A stretch of 35,289 nt of DNA from an uncultured bacterium (GTDB lineage Bacteria; Bacillota_A; Clostridia; Lachnospirales; Lachnospiraceae). Under the pieces are notes generated by a model that was not told the origin of the DNA, made no database searches, and saw only the letters and a list, made by a program, of their open reading frames with translations. The DNA is taken from positions 1 through 35,289 of the forward strand of contig CAJMOO010000009.1 of NCBI GenBank assembly GCA_905215045.1, read 5' to 3'. The first letter of the stretch is position 1. Every line of letters starts with the position of its first letter. Below, piece after piece: positions 16,027 through 23,823 of the stretch. A program made the translations under genes and the position numbers.

Positions 16027-17427
16027 ATGCAGTTTTTTATTTTTCTGTCAGTCTTTTTGCTTACAACACTGATATCTGTCTTTTTCAGTAAGTTTTTGAA
16101 TGATGGATATCGTGAGAAAACATATGATCAGAAAGTTGATAGTGTAGCCAGCCAGTGTGCATGGCTTGGGGATCAGGTAGTTGGAGTTGATTTTCGTTTG
16201 GATGACGGCTCCAACTCTCTTTCTACCCAGATTGATGAACTTGCAGCAAGTATGAACGGCCGGATCATTGTAATCAAAAGTAATTATAAGATCATAAAAG
16301 ATACACATACAGATTTTCAGTCCAGATTTTTCCTGAATCAGAATATTCTTGATATTATGGAAGGAAGCAAAGAAAGAATTGTTACGGAGAATGGAAATTA
16401 TGTTGAAGTCATGGTTCCGATCACCTATAAGACAGGAAATAAAGTACAGATTCTTGGTGCAGTGATGGCCACAGTCCCTACAGAAGATATGATGGGAGCG
16501 GTCATTGAGATGGAACACAGAAGAAACATGCTTTTAGTCGCATTTATCATCTGTGGGCTGTGTGCAGCGATGGCGATCAGTTACTTCCTGACCAAGGACT
16601 TGAAGAAGATTCAGAAAGATGTTGATTTTATAGCATCTGGACATGAGGATGAGTCGATTGAAGAGACAGGATTTTTGGAGATGCGTACGATCGTGCAGCG
16701 TTTCAATGAGATTCTTGGAAGGATGCAGACGTTAGAGGAATCCAGACAGGAATTCGTATCGAACGTATCCCATGAATTGAAGACACCGATGACATCAATG
16801 AAAGTTCTTGCAGATTCTCTTGTTCAGCAGGGAGATCAGGTTCCAGCTGAATTATATCGTGAATTTATGCAGGATATTGTTGCGGAGATCGATCGTGAGA
16901 ACGTTATTATTTCTGACCTGTTATCTCTGGTGAAACTGGATAAGAAAGCAGCACAGCTTCAGATCACAACAGTAAGCATCAACGAACTGTTAGAGATTAT
17001 TATGAAGAGATTGAAACCGCTGGCACTACAGCGTAACATTGAACTGATCTTTGAGAGTTTCCGTCCGGTTACGGCAGAGATTGACGAAGTGAAATTATCT
17101 CTGGGACTCACGAATCTGATCGAGAATGGTATTAAGTATAACAAAGACGATGGATGGATTCGTGTCACGCTGAATGCCGATCATAAGTATTTTTATGTGA
17201 AGGTAGCAGATTCTGGAGTTGGTATTCCAGAAGACTGTCAGGATCAGGTATTTGACCGTTTCTACCGTGTAGACAAAGCAAGATCAAGAGATACCGGAGG
17301 TACTGGACTTGGACTTGCGATCACCAAGAGTGTTGTATCTCTTCATAATGGAGAGATTAAGTTATACAGTAAAGTTGGTGAAGGAACAACATTTACCTTA
17401 AGAATTCCGTTAAAATATAAAGGCTAG
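16027..17427 (+). CDS. Membrane sensor histidine kinase
   Basis: Counted from ATG 16027 the kinase has 466 residues. It has a first membrane helix at about 2-20, then an extracellular sensing region of roughly 145 residues. A second helix follows near 168-190, then a HAMP-like linker. The HisKA domain has the phosphorylated H249 in FVSNVSHELKTPMTS, and the ATPase domain has NLIENGIKYN, DSGVGIP and GGTGLGLAI. No PAS domain is evident. ATG 16027 has no ribosome-binding site. The same frame stays open upstream to a TAG at 15976, giving a basic stretch FKRKKDRFAFLHS before the helix. A GGGGGG/AGG tract at 15970-15979 precedes an ATT at 15985, so the true start may be non-standard and upstream. 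It pairs with the response regulator just before it. Confidence 0.9.
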   Translation: MQFFIFLSVFLLTTLISVFFSKFLNDGYREKTYDQKVDSVASQCAWLGDQVVGVDFRLDDGSNSLSTQIDELAASMNGRIIVIKSNYKIIKDTHTDFQSRFFLNQNILDIMEGSKERIVTENGNYVEVMVPITYKTGNKVQILGAVMATVPTEDMMGAVIEMEHRRNMLLVAFIICGLCAAMAISYFLTKDLKKIQKDVDFIASGHEDESIEETGFLEMRTIVQRFNEILGRMQTLEESRQEFVSNVSHELKTPMTSMKVLADSLVQQGDQVPAELYREFMQDIVAEIDRENVIISDLLSLVKLDKKAAQLQITTVSINELLEIIMKRLKPLALQRNIELIFESFRPVTAEIDEVKLSLGLTNLIENGIKYNKDDGWIRVTLNADHKYFYVKVADSGVGIPEDCQDQVFDRFYRVDKARSRDTGGTGLGLAITKSVVSLHNGEIKLYSKVGEGTTFTLRIPLKYKG

Positions 17428-17436
17428 GAGGAGAAG

Positions 17437-17955
17437 ATGAAGAAAAGCAAACAATCTGTTCTGATGATGCTCTGTCTGATTCTGATCCTGGCACTTACAG
17501 GATGCCGGTCAAAGAAAGAAACCAATGACCAGAGCAATCAAAAAGGAACGGCAATTTACTACACAAACAATGATGTGACCAAACTGGTATTAAAGAGAAA
17601 GAATATCAGATTGGAAGGCAACCAGATTCAGAAAGTTCAGACATTATTGAAAGAACTGCAGAAGTCACCAAAGAGTGATACGATACGTTCTGTGATCCCA
17701 AAGAGAATTGTGATCAACAGTTTTGAGGTGAACAGCAACATTGTGCAGGTTGATTTTTCTATGGGTTATAAGAGAATCGCAGAGAACAGAGATTTGATCT
17801 GCCGTGCTGGAATTGTTTACACATTGACACAGCTTAAGGGAATCAACTATGTATCGTTTACGATTTCGGGAGAACCGATGCTTGATACCGATGGAACAGC
17901 GTTGGGAGCACTTGGAAGAGACAGTTTTGTGTTTGATGAGTTGCCAATGAAATAA
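17437..17955 (+). CDS. GerMN-domain lipoprotein
   Basis: This 172-residue protein has a signal sequence ending in ILALTGC, a good lipobox with cysteine at about residue 23. The mature part is a single GerMN domain (PF10646-like), including TIRSVIPKRIVINSFEVNSN, IVQVDFSMGYKRI and a TLTQLKGINYVSFTI strand. GerM of Bacillus is a sporulation and germination lipoprotein with two such domains, and LpqB-type proteins link the domain to two-component systems. Here it lies nine bases after a histidine kinase gene, so a role as an accessory to that sensor is a reasonable guess. AGGAGGAG precedes the ATG. Confidence 0.8.
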   Translation: MKKSKQSVLMMLCLILILALTGCRSKKETNDQSNQKGTAIYYTNNDVTKLVLKRKNIRLEGNQIQKVQTLLKELQKSPKSDTIRSVIPKRIVINSFEVNSNIVQVDFSMGYKRIAENRDLICRAGIVYTLTQLKGINYVSFTISGEPMLDTDGTALGALGRDSFVFDELPMK

Positions 17956-17958
17956 TTT

Positions 17959-20148
17959 ATGAAAAAAAGACCTATGGTTCTTATATTTACCGGAGTGTTA
18001 TCCGGGATGGCCGTTGTATGGAATATTTTGTCCATGACAACGGCTTTTTATTTACTGGCAGGACTTTGTCTTATCGCAGGCATGCTTTGTCAAGATCGCA
18101 GATATGGATGGATCATGGCAGGGATGATCGTTGGAATTTTATTTGCTGTATTTGCCAGAATTTCAATGAATCTTGATCTTTCACAAGTCAAAGATCATGC
18201 AAATAAATACACAACAGGAACAGTGGTTGAAGTATCACAAACCACAACAGGAAAGCAGGCACTGCTTCTTAAAAATGAAGTGCTGGAAGGCAAAATTCTT
18301 CTGTATACAACAAATGATAAAAAAATAAATCTGGGAGATCGAGTATCTTTTGCAGGCAATTTAGAAATATGGGAAGATGCATCCAATCCGGGACAGTTTT
18401 CGAGCCGGCATTATTATTTTAGCAGAGGTATTTATTATCATGTCTATTCAAAAAATCTGCAGATTAAGATACATAAAAATTTGTATTTTGATCAGACGAT
18501 CCTGCAGTGCAGAACATATTTAAAACAACAGCTTGCAATGCAGTATGATCAGGAGGTTTCAGATTTTTTAAATGGAATGATGCTGGGGGATAAAACAAAT
18601 CTTGATGATGATATCAAAGATGATTTTAAAGAAAGCGGACTGATCCATTTGATGGCGGTGTCAGGGCTTCATATTTCTCTGGCAGGCAGAGGAATTTACC
18701 AGCTGATTCGAAAACTTTGCGGAAGTTTTGTTATAAGTTCAGGTTTTGGAATGCTGGCTGCTTTATTTTACTGCATTTTAACGGGAATGTCCGTATCGTC
18801 GCTTCGGGCAGTGATCATGCTTTTGATATACTTCCTGTCGCAGATTTTTGGAGAACATTATGATCTGTTATCATCGGCATCTTTTGCAGGAATCATTTTG
18901 CTTCTTGGATGTCCTTACAGAGTTTACGATACAGGTTTCTTGTATTCATTTACCGCAGTTTTTGTGATCGGAGTTTATCAACGAATCAAACCAGCAATAA
19001 GGGGAAGATTTGCAAAGATCAGAGAGTCTATGATGTTTTGTGCAGCGATTCAGGCAGGAATGTTTCCGGTCATGATTTATTTTCAGTATGAAGCGCCGAT
19101 TCTTGCATTTTTGGCAAATGTGGCAGCAGTACCGCTGGCATCGACAGCATTTACGATGGCATTTGTTTTGATCGTTCTTCCTCATACGATCTTTCATGAT
19201 CTGATTTCACAAATGATCTCTCTTGTTTTATGGATTTCCAGCCGATCCTATGGCATGCTTACGATCGGCTATGTGCCGTTTTTCTGGGTTATTCTGTTTT
19301 ATGGGATCGTATGGCTGTGTATAGATCAAAGAAACAAGATACGTTTTTCAATCAGGATCAGTTTGATCTATATGGGAATATTCATGCTTACAGTTATACC
19401 AATGTTTCGAAGACAAACGATCACATTTCTTGATGTCGGACAGGGAGACTGTTTTATCGCTGATACCAGCGCAGGCCTGATCGTATCTGATGGCGGGAGC
19501 AGCAGTGTGGATCAGGTTGGAAAATATCGAATACTTCCATATATAAAATATCTGGGATATCAGAAGATCAGGGCAGCAGTTTTAAGCCATATGGATGAGG
19601 ATCATTATTCAGGGATACTGGAACTTATTAAGATGGGACGAGTTGAATATCTTGGACTGCCGGAGGTAGAAAAGGATACAGCTATGGAAAAGCTTATCAA
19701 GGCGGCAGAACAAAATAATACGAAGATTTTTTATCTGTCCAGAGGAAGAATGATCCGGACAAGAGATACCTGTCTGGAAATTTTGCATCCGCAAAAAAAC
19801 AGTAATATGGAGAAAAATGCTGCATCGTTGGTAATGCAGGGCAAAGTGCTTGGATATCAGATGCTTCTTACGGGAGATGTAGAAAAAGAAGGGGAAGAAC
19901 AGCTTCTCGGGGAAGGATTAAAACAGACAGAGATATTAAAGGCAGCACACCACGGTTCTAAGAATTCTACAAGCAGTGAGTTTTTGCAAAAAGTACAGCC
20001 AGAACAGACGATCATATCCTGTGGACAAAATAACAGGTATGGACATCCACATAAGGAAACGATCCACAGATTAAAAAACTGTCATACGAAAATACTGAGA
20101 ACGGACAAAAAGGGCGCCATCATTTTTCAAAAGAAAAGAGACGGTTGA
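17959..20148 (+). CDS. comEC: DNA internalization competence protein ComEC/Rec2
   Basis: ComEC (729 residues) forms the membrane channel that takes single-stranded DNA into the cell. It has two N-terminal membrane helices, then an external OB-like region. The competence domain contains GLIHLMAVSGLHISLAG and many helices at about 215-480. A C-terminal metallo-beta-lactamase-like domain has LDVGQGDCF, SHMDEDHYSG, LLTGDVEKEG and KAAHHGSKNSTS, the metal-binding motifs linked to degradation of the non-transported strand. All key motifs are intact. The ATG lies three bases after the GerMN stop without a clear ribosome-binding site, so translation is probably coupled. The 3' end overlaps a promoter for holA. 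Confidence 0.95.
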   Translation: MKKRPMVLIFTGVLSGMAVVWNILSMTTAFYLLAGLCLIAGMLCQDRRYGWIMAGMIVGILFAVFARISMNLDLSQVKDHANKYTTGTVVEVSQTTTGKQALLLKNEVLEGKILLYTTNDKKINLGDRVSFAGNLEIWEDASNPGQFSSRHYYFSRGIYYHVYSKNLQIKIHKNLYFDQTILQCRTYLKQQLAMQYDQEVSDFLNGMMLGDKTNLDDDIKDDFKESGLIHLMAVSGLHISLAGRGIYQLIRKLCGSFVISSGFGMLAALFYCILTGMSVSSLRAVIMLLIYFLSQIFGEHYDLLSSASFAGIILLLGCPYRVYDTGFLYSFTAVFVIGVYQRIKPAIRGRFAKIRESMMFCAAIQAGMFPVMIYFQYEAPILAFLANVAAVPLASTAFTMAFVLIVLPHTIFHDLISQMISLVLWISSRSYGMLTIGYVPFFWVILFYGIVWLCIDQRNKIRFSIRISLIYMGIFMLTVIPMFRRQTITFLDVGQGDCFIADTSAGLIVSDGGSSSVDQVGKYRILPYIKYLGYQKIRAAVLSHMDEDHYSGILELIKMGRVEYLGLPEVEKDTAMEKLIKAAEQNNTKIFYLSRGRMIRTRDTCLEILHPQKNSNMEKNAASLVMQGKVLGYQMLLTGDVEKEGEEQLLGEGLKQTEILKAAHHGSKNSTSSEFLQKVQPEQTIISCGQNNRYGHPHKETIHRLKNCHTKILRTDKKGAIIFQKKRDG

Positions 20149-20173
20149 AAATCCACCCAAAACAGGGTATACT
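20145..20173 (+). promoter_or_regulatory. Probable holA promoter overlapping the end of comEC
   Basis: TTGAAA (20145-20150), a 17-base spacer and TATACT (20168-20173) predict transcription from about 20180. This gives the replication gene holA a supply independent of the competence operon. The TTG at 20145 is therefore a -35 box rather than a start codon. Confidence 0.65.
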
Positions 20174-20204
20174 ATCAAAAGCCAGAGAAAGAGATGCAAA
20201 GAAT

Positions 20205-21185
20205 ATGAAGAAAATATTAGAAGATATCAAGACAAATACATATGAGCGTTTTTATCTGTTTTACGGAGAAGAAAAATACATGATCGCCCAGATGAAGAAT
20301 CAGTTAAAGAAAGCATTGGTATCCGAAGATGATACGATGAATTATTCCTATTTTGAAGGGAAGAAGGCGGATTCAGTGGAGATTGTGGAACTTGTGAAGA
20401 CACTTCCTTTTTTCAGTGACCACAGATTCATTATTCTGGATGAGACAGGACTTGGAAAGAAAAGCGATGATTCGTTTATAGAAGGATTAAAAGAAGCTTC
20501 AGATACAAGTGTTCTTCTTTTTATTGAAGACAGCGTTGACAAACGTTCAAAGATCTATAAATTCCTTTCAAAGGAGGGACATGCAGTATGTTTCGAACCA
20601 GCTGGAGATAAAGAATTATCCAGATGGCTGATGTCGCTTCTTAAGAAGGAAGGAAAACAGATGTCGACTTCCACGATGCGCAGTTTCCAGTATCGGTGCG
20701 GATCAGACATGTATACATTGAAAAATGAACTGGAAAAGCTCATTTCCTATGTTGGAGAGAGGGAAGAGATCACGATCCGTGACCTGGAACAGCTGACATC
20801 ATCACAGACGACAAACCAGATCTTTGTAATGCTTGAGGCGATTGCAAGAAAACAGAGAGAAAAAGTACTGACATTGTACTATGATCTTATTGAGTTAAAG
20901 GAGTCGCCATTTGGAATTCTTGCATTGCTGGTAAGACAGTGCAATCAATTGCTGCAGGCGAAGGATTTGGACAGACTTGGAAAGAATAACGGAATGATCG
21001 CAAAGCAGATGAAAGTACCTGCATTTGTTGCAGGGAAACTAAAGGATCAGGCAAAGATGTTTTCGATGGAAACGCTGCGTGATATGATCGAAGCATGTGC
21101 AAAGACAGATGAAGCGATCAAGAGCGGAAAGATCAGTGACAGGGTTGGAGTAGAACTGTTGTTGATTCAGTTCAGCCAGAAGTAA
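20205..21185 (+). CDS. holA: DNA polymerase III subunit delta
   Basis: HolA (326 residues from ATG 20205) is the clamp-loader subunit that opens the sliding clamp during replication. The family pattern is visible: MKKILEDIKTNTYERFYLFY then GEEKYM at the N-terminus, PFFSDHRFIIL in the middle, and the C-terminal collar region with LLVRQCNQLLQAKDL. ATG 20205 matches the family's usual beginning. An upstream in-frame TTG 20145 would add 20 residues that overlap the promoter. The ribosome-binding site is weak. Position after comEC and before rpsT is the common Firmicutes order, and a terminator follows at once. Confidence 0.93.
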   Translation: MKKILEDIKTNTYERFYLFYGEEKYMIAQMKNQLKKALVSEDDTMNYSYFEGKKADSVEIVELVKTLPFFSDHRFIILDETGLGKKSDDSFIEGLKEASDTSVLLFIEDSVDKRSKIYKFLSKEGHAVCFEPAGDKELSRWLMSLLKKEGKQMSTSTMRSFQYRCGSDMYTLKNELEKLISYVGEREEITIRDLEQLTSSQTTNQIFVMLEAIARKQREKVLTLYYDLIELKESPFGILALLVRQCNQLLQAKDLDRLGKNNGMIAKQMKVPAFVAGKLKDQAKMFSMETLRDMIEACAKTDEAIKSGKISDRVGVELLLIQFSQK

Positions 21186-21195
21186 AATATAAGTC

Positions 21196-21236
21196 AAAAG
21201 GGATAACCAGACGGAAGATGGTTATCCCTTTTTTTC
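21196..21236 (+). terminator. Rho-independent terminator after holA
   Basis: AAAAGGGATAACCA (21196-21209) pairs with TGGTTATCCCTTTT (21219-21232), followed by further Ts. Confidence 0.92.
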
Positions 21237-21259
21237 TTGCATAGATTATAAAAATACAA

Positions 21260-21288
21260 ACAAAAAAGAAGCCTGACGGTGGCTTCTT
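21260..21288 (-). terminator. Rho-independent terminator after rpsT
   Basis: On the minus strand, AAGAAGCC (21288-21281) pairs with GGCTTCTT (21273-21266) across a 7-base loop, and a run of Ts follows. Confidence 0.88.
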
Positions 21289-21333
21289 ATCTGTGGGTTA
21301 ATTATATTTATATTCGATTCTTAATATCTAAAA

Positions 21334-21597
21334 TTAAGCAATAGCGTTAACAGCTTTAGATAAACGAGCGATCTTTCTAGAAGCTGTGTTCTTGTGGAAG
21401 ATTCCTTTAGAAGTAGCTTTGTCGATCTCAGAAATGCAAGCTGTTAAAGCTTCAGAAGCTGCTGCTTTATCGTTAGCTGCGATAGCTGCTTCTACTTTCT
21501 TGATATATGTTTTAACTTTAGTTTTGATTGCTTTATTTCTTTCTGTTTTTGTGTTGATAACTTTGATTCTTTTTTTTGCTGATTTAATATTTGCCAA
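21334..21597 (-). CDS. rpsT: 30S ribosomal protein S20
   Basis: S20 (87 residues) binds 16S rRNA early in assembly of the small subunit. The sequence ANIKSAKKRIKVINTKTERN, then helical lysine- and alanine-rich repeats and GIFHKNTASRKIARLSKAVN, is diagnostic. No ATG fits: the start that matches the family N-terminus is TTG at 21597, with GGAGGTG about six bases upstream. A TTG start is also used by Escherichia coli rpsT, where it contributes to autoregulation. The gene is monocistronic, with its own promoter and terminator. Confidence 0.97.
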   Translation of the reverse strand: MANIKSAKKRIKVINTKTERNKAIKTKVKTYIKKVEAAIAANDKAAASEALTACISEIDKATSKGIFHKNTASRKIARLSKAVNAIA

Positions 21598-21692
21598 AGT
21601 GGGCACCTCCAATATAATAACTTAAATTTCTTTCTTTTCTTGAATCTTGTCTATAGCGAGACACGGTAGCTATACACAAAACATACTGTTAT

Positions 21693-21721
21693 ATCTTATA
21701 GAAAATGACCTCGTTTGTCAA
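21693..21721 (-). promoter_or_regulatory. Sigma-A promoter of rpsT
   Basis: On the minus strand, a perfect TTGACA (21721-21716), a 17-base spacer and TAAGAT (21698-21693) leave a leader of roughly 90 bases before the TTG start. That leader is long enough to hold regulatory structure. Confidence 0.65.
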
Positions 21722-21739
21722 TAACTTTGGCAAAAAAAT

Positions 21740-21770
21740 GTAATATTTTTTTAAAAACAATCGCATACTA
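21740..21770 (+). promoter_or_regulatory. Candidate forespore (sigma-G/sigma-F) promoter of gpr
   Basis: CATACTA at 21764-21770 is the full sigma-G -10 consensus of Bacillus. GTAATA at 21740-21745 matches the TGAATA -35 partly, with 18 bases between. Transcription would begin near 21777, just before the AGGAGG of gpr. Gpr is made in the forespore in known sporeformers. Confidence 0.55.
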
Positions 21771-21791
21771 CACGAAAAGGAGGAAAAATCT

Positions 21792-22637
21792 ATGCAAAAT
21801 CGTACGGATCTCGCGTTAGAGTTAAAAGAAGAGAAAAATATTGGGTCTGCTGAGTCTGGGATTATAGTGAAAACAAGGATAGATACAGCAAACCATATCA
21901 AAGAAACAAAGATTCTTATCCAAAATAAAAAAGGAGAACGCTCGCTTGGAAAGCCGAAAGGAAGTTATATTACGATCGAAGCAGGAGATCTGTCTTCCAA
22001 TGACGGGAGTTTTCATAAAGAAATGAGTGAAGCTTTATTCTTGAATTTAAGACAGCTGCTTGGGAGGAGAAAAAAGATACTGATCGCAGGGCTTGGGAAT
22101 GCCAATGTGACAGCTGACTCGCTGGGACCCAAAGTCGTGAATAATCTTTGTATTACAAGACATCTCCAAAAAGAAGGTATCGGAAAATATCAGTTTGAGT
22201 TAAGCGCGATCGCACCGGGTGTGATGGCACAGACAGGGATCGAAACAAGTGAGATTTTAGAGTCTCTTGCGGCAAAGATCAAACCAGATGTCCTGATCGC
22301 AATTGATGCACTGGCGGCGAGAAGCTCCAGCAGATTAAATAAGACGATTCAGATCAGCGATACAGGGATTGCACCGGGATCAGGTGTTGGAAACCATAGA
22401 AATGAGATTACAGAGCATACGATCGGTGTACCGGTATTTGCAATCGGTGTGCCAACAGTTATTTCTGTGCCGGCGATCATACATGATCTTTTCGGAGAAC
22501 AGCCGGTTGAAAATGGATACGAAAATATCGATGAGGAATTTATTTCCATGCATGTAACACCAAAAAATATCGATGAATCAATGAAAAGGATCAGTTATAC
22601 CATATCAGAGGGTATCAATCATTTGTTGCATAATTAA
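21792..22637 (+). CDS. gpr: Germination protease GPR
   Basis: GPR (281 residues) degrades the small acid-soluble DNA-binding proteins of spores when germination starts. It is made in the forespore as an inactive precursor. The N-terminus MQNRTDLALELKE is typical and includes the region removed on activation. Family blocks include LIAGLGNANVTADSLGPK, SAIAPGVMAQTGIE and APGSGVGNHRNEI. Length is slightly below the usual 320-370 residues of Bacillus GPR but usual for Clostridia. GGAGG precedes ATG 21792 by eight bases. spoIIP follows after 24 bases, as in Bacillus, so the two are probably one sporulation operon. Confidence 0.95.
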   Translation: MQNRTDLALELKEEKNIGSAESGIIVKTRIDTANHIKETKILIQNKKGERSLGKPKGSYITIEAGDLSSNDGSFHKEMSEALFLNLRQLLGRRKKILIAGLGNANVTADSLGPKVVNNLCITRHLQKEGIGKYQFELSAIAPGVMAQTGIETSEILESLAAKIKPDVLIAIDALAARSSSRLNKTIQISDTGIAPGSGVGNHRNEITEHTIGVPVFAIGVPTVISVPAIIHDLFGEQPVENGYENIDEEFISMHVTPKNIDESMKRISYTISEGINHLLHN

Positions 22638-22661
22638 AAATTCCATGAATACAATGAGTGT

Positions 22662-23771
22662 ATGGAGAAAAAGAAGAGATGGATCATACAGATAGTAATT
22701 TTTATATGTTTTATAATGTTAGGCAGACAGATCATAGGTTCAAAAGCAATGATCTCAGAAATGATTGATGGATATTACCAAGGTGTCTTTGGGGGATTTT
22801 GTCCAGTGCTTTTAAAGAAAGAAGAAACAATAAAAGAAACCATACTTTCTGATATGATTCGTATATATTATCGGGAGGCTGTACCATTTTTACAATATCG
22901 GACAGACTATAAAGACAAAAAAGGACAAGATCTTGTACAGGAAGACTATTACCATTTTCAAGACGATGAGACGACGGATGAAGTTGCCCAGGAGGTGAAA
23001 AAAGAAGCAAAAATATTTCATGCAAAAAAATGGGAAAATCCAAAGTATTTAAGAAAGTATATTTATCAGATCGACAGTACAACGATGGCGATGGATGGTG
23101 AGCTGAATGGAAAAGTTTTGCTTAATATGGATCTTAAATTAAAAAAGTCCGAAAAACCACAGATCTTGATTTATCATACCCATGGGAGTGAGACATACAG
23201 AGGCAGCAAAAAAGGCAAAAAATCAGATACCGTGATCGGTGTTGGGGATGTTTTGGTAAAGAATCTGCGAAAGAAAAATAGTGCAGTGATCCATGACCGT
23301 AATATTTATGATGTGAAAAATGGAAAAGAAGAAAGATCAAAAGCTTATAACTATGCGGCAAATGCGATAGAAGATCATTTAAAAAAATACCCGTCCATAA
23401 AAGTAGTGATCGATCTGCACCGAGACGGGGTCAGTGAACAGACGAAACTTGTCACAACACAAAAAGGCCGGCGGATGGCACAGATCATGTTTTTTAATGG
23501 AATGAGCCGTACGGCATCCAATGGAGATATCAAATATCTGAGAAATCCAAACAAGCAGATGAATTTAGCCTTCAGCCTTCAGCTTCAGGCGCAGGCTGCA
23601 AAGAAATATCCGGGATTTACCAGAAAGATTTATATGAAAGGATATCGTTATAATCTGCATTACAGAGGAAGGAGTCTGTTAGTGGAAGTCGGTGCACAAA
23701 ATAATACGCTGTCGCAGGCAAAAGCATCCATGAGTTTACTTGCTGAATTATTAAGCGATGTGTTATACTAA
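22662..23771 (+). CDS. spoIIP: Stage II sporulation protein P
   Basis: SpoIIP (369 residues) is a cell-wall amidase and endopeptidase that, with SpoIID and SpoIIM, thins septal peptidoglycan during engulfment. After a basic start there is one membrane anchor (RWIIQIVIFICFIMLG, about residues 6-22), then a variable external region. The catalytic part has ILIYHTHGSETYR, VIDLHRDGVS and LLVEVGAQNNTLSQA, carrying the zinc-binding histidines and glutamate. No clear ribosome-binding site precedes ATG 22662, so expression may depend on coupling with gpr. It is followed by lepA after 52 bases. Confidence 0.94.
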   Translation: MEKKKRWIIQIVIFICFIMLGRQIIGSKAMISEMIDGYYQGVFGGFCPVLLKKEETIKETILSDMIRIYYREAVPFLQYRTDYKDKKGQDLVQEDYYHFQDDETTDEVAQEVKKEAKIFHAKKWENPKYLRKYIYQIDSTTMAMDGELNGKVLLNMDLKLKKSEKPQILIYHTHGSETYRGSKKGKKSDTVIGVGDVLVKNLRKKNSAVIHDRNIYDVKNGKEERSKAYNYAANAIEDHLKKYPSIKVVIDLHRDGVSEQTKLVTTQKGRRMAQIMFFNGMSRTASNGDIKYLRNPNKQMNLAFSLQLQAQAAKKYPGFTRKIYMKGYRYNLHYRGRSLLVEVGAQNNTLSQAKASMSLLAELLSDVLY

Positions 23772-23823
23772 AATGGAGTGTCTGAAAAGACATATGTACT
23801 TGAAATATAATTAGGAGGAACTT

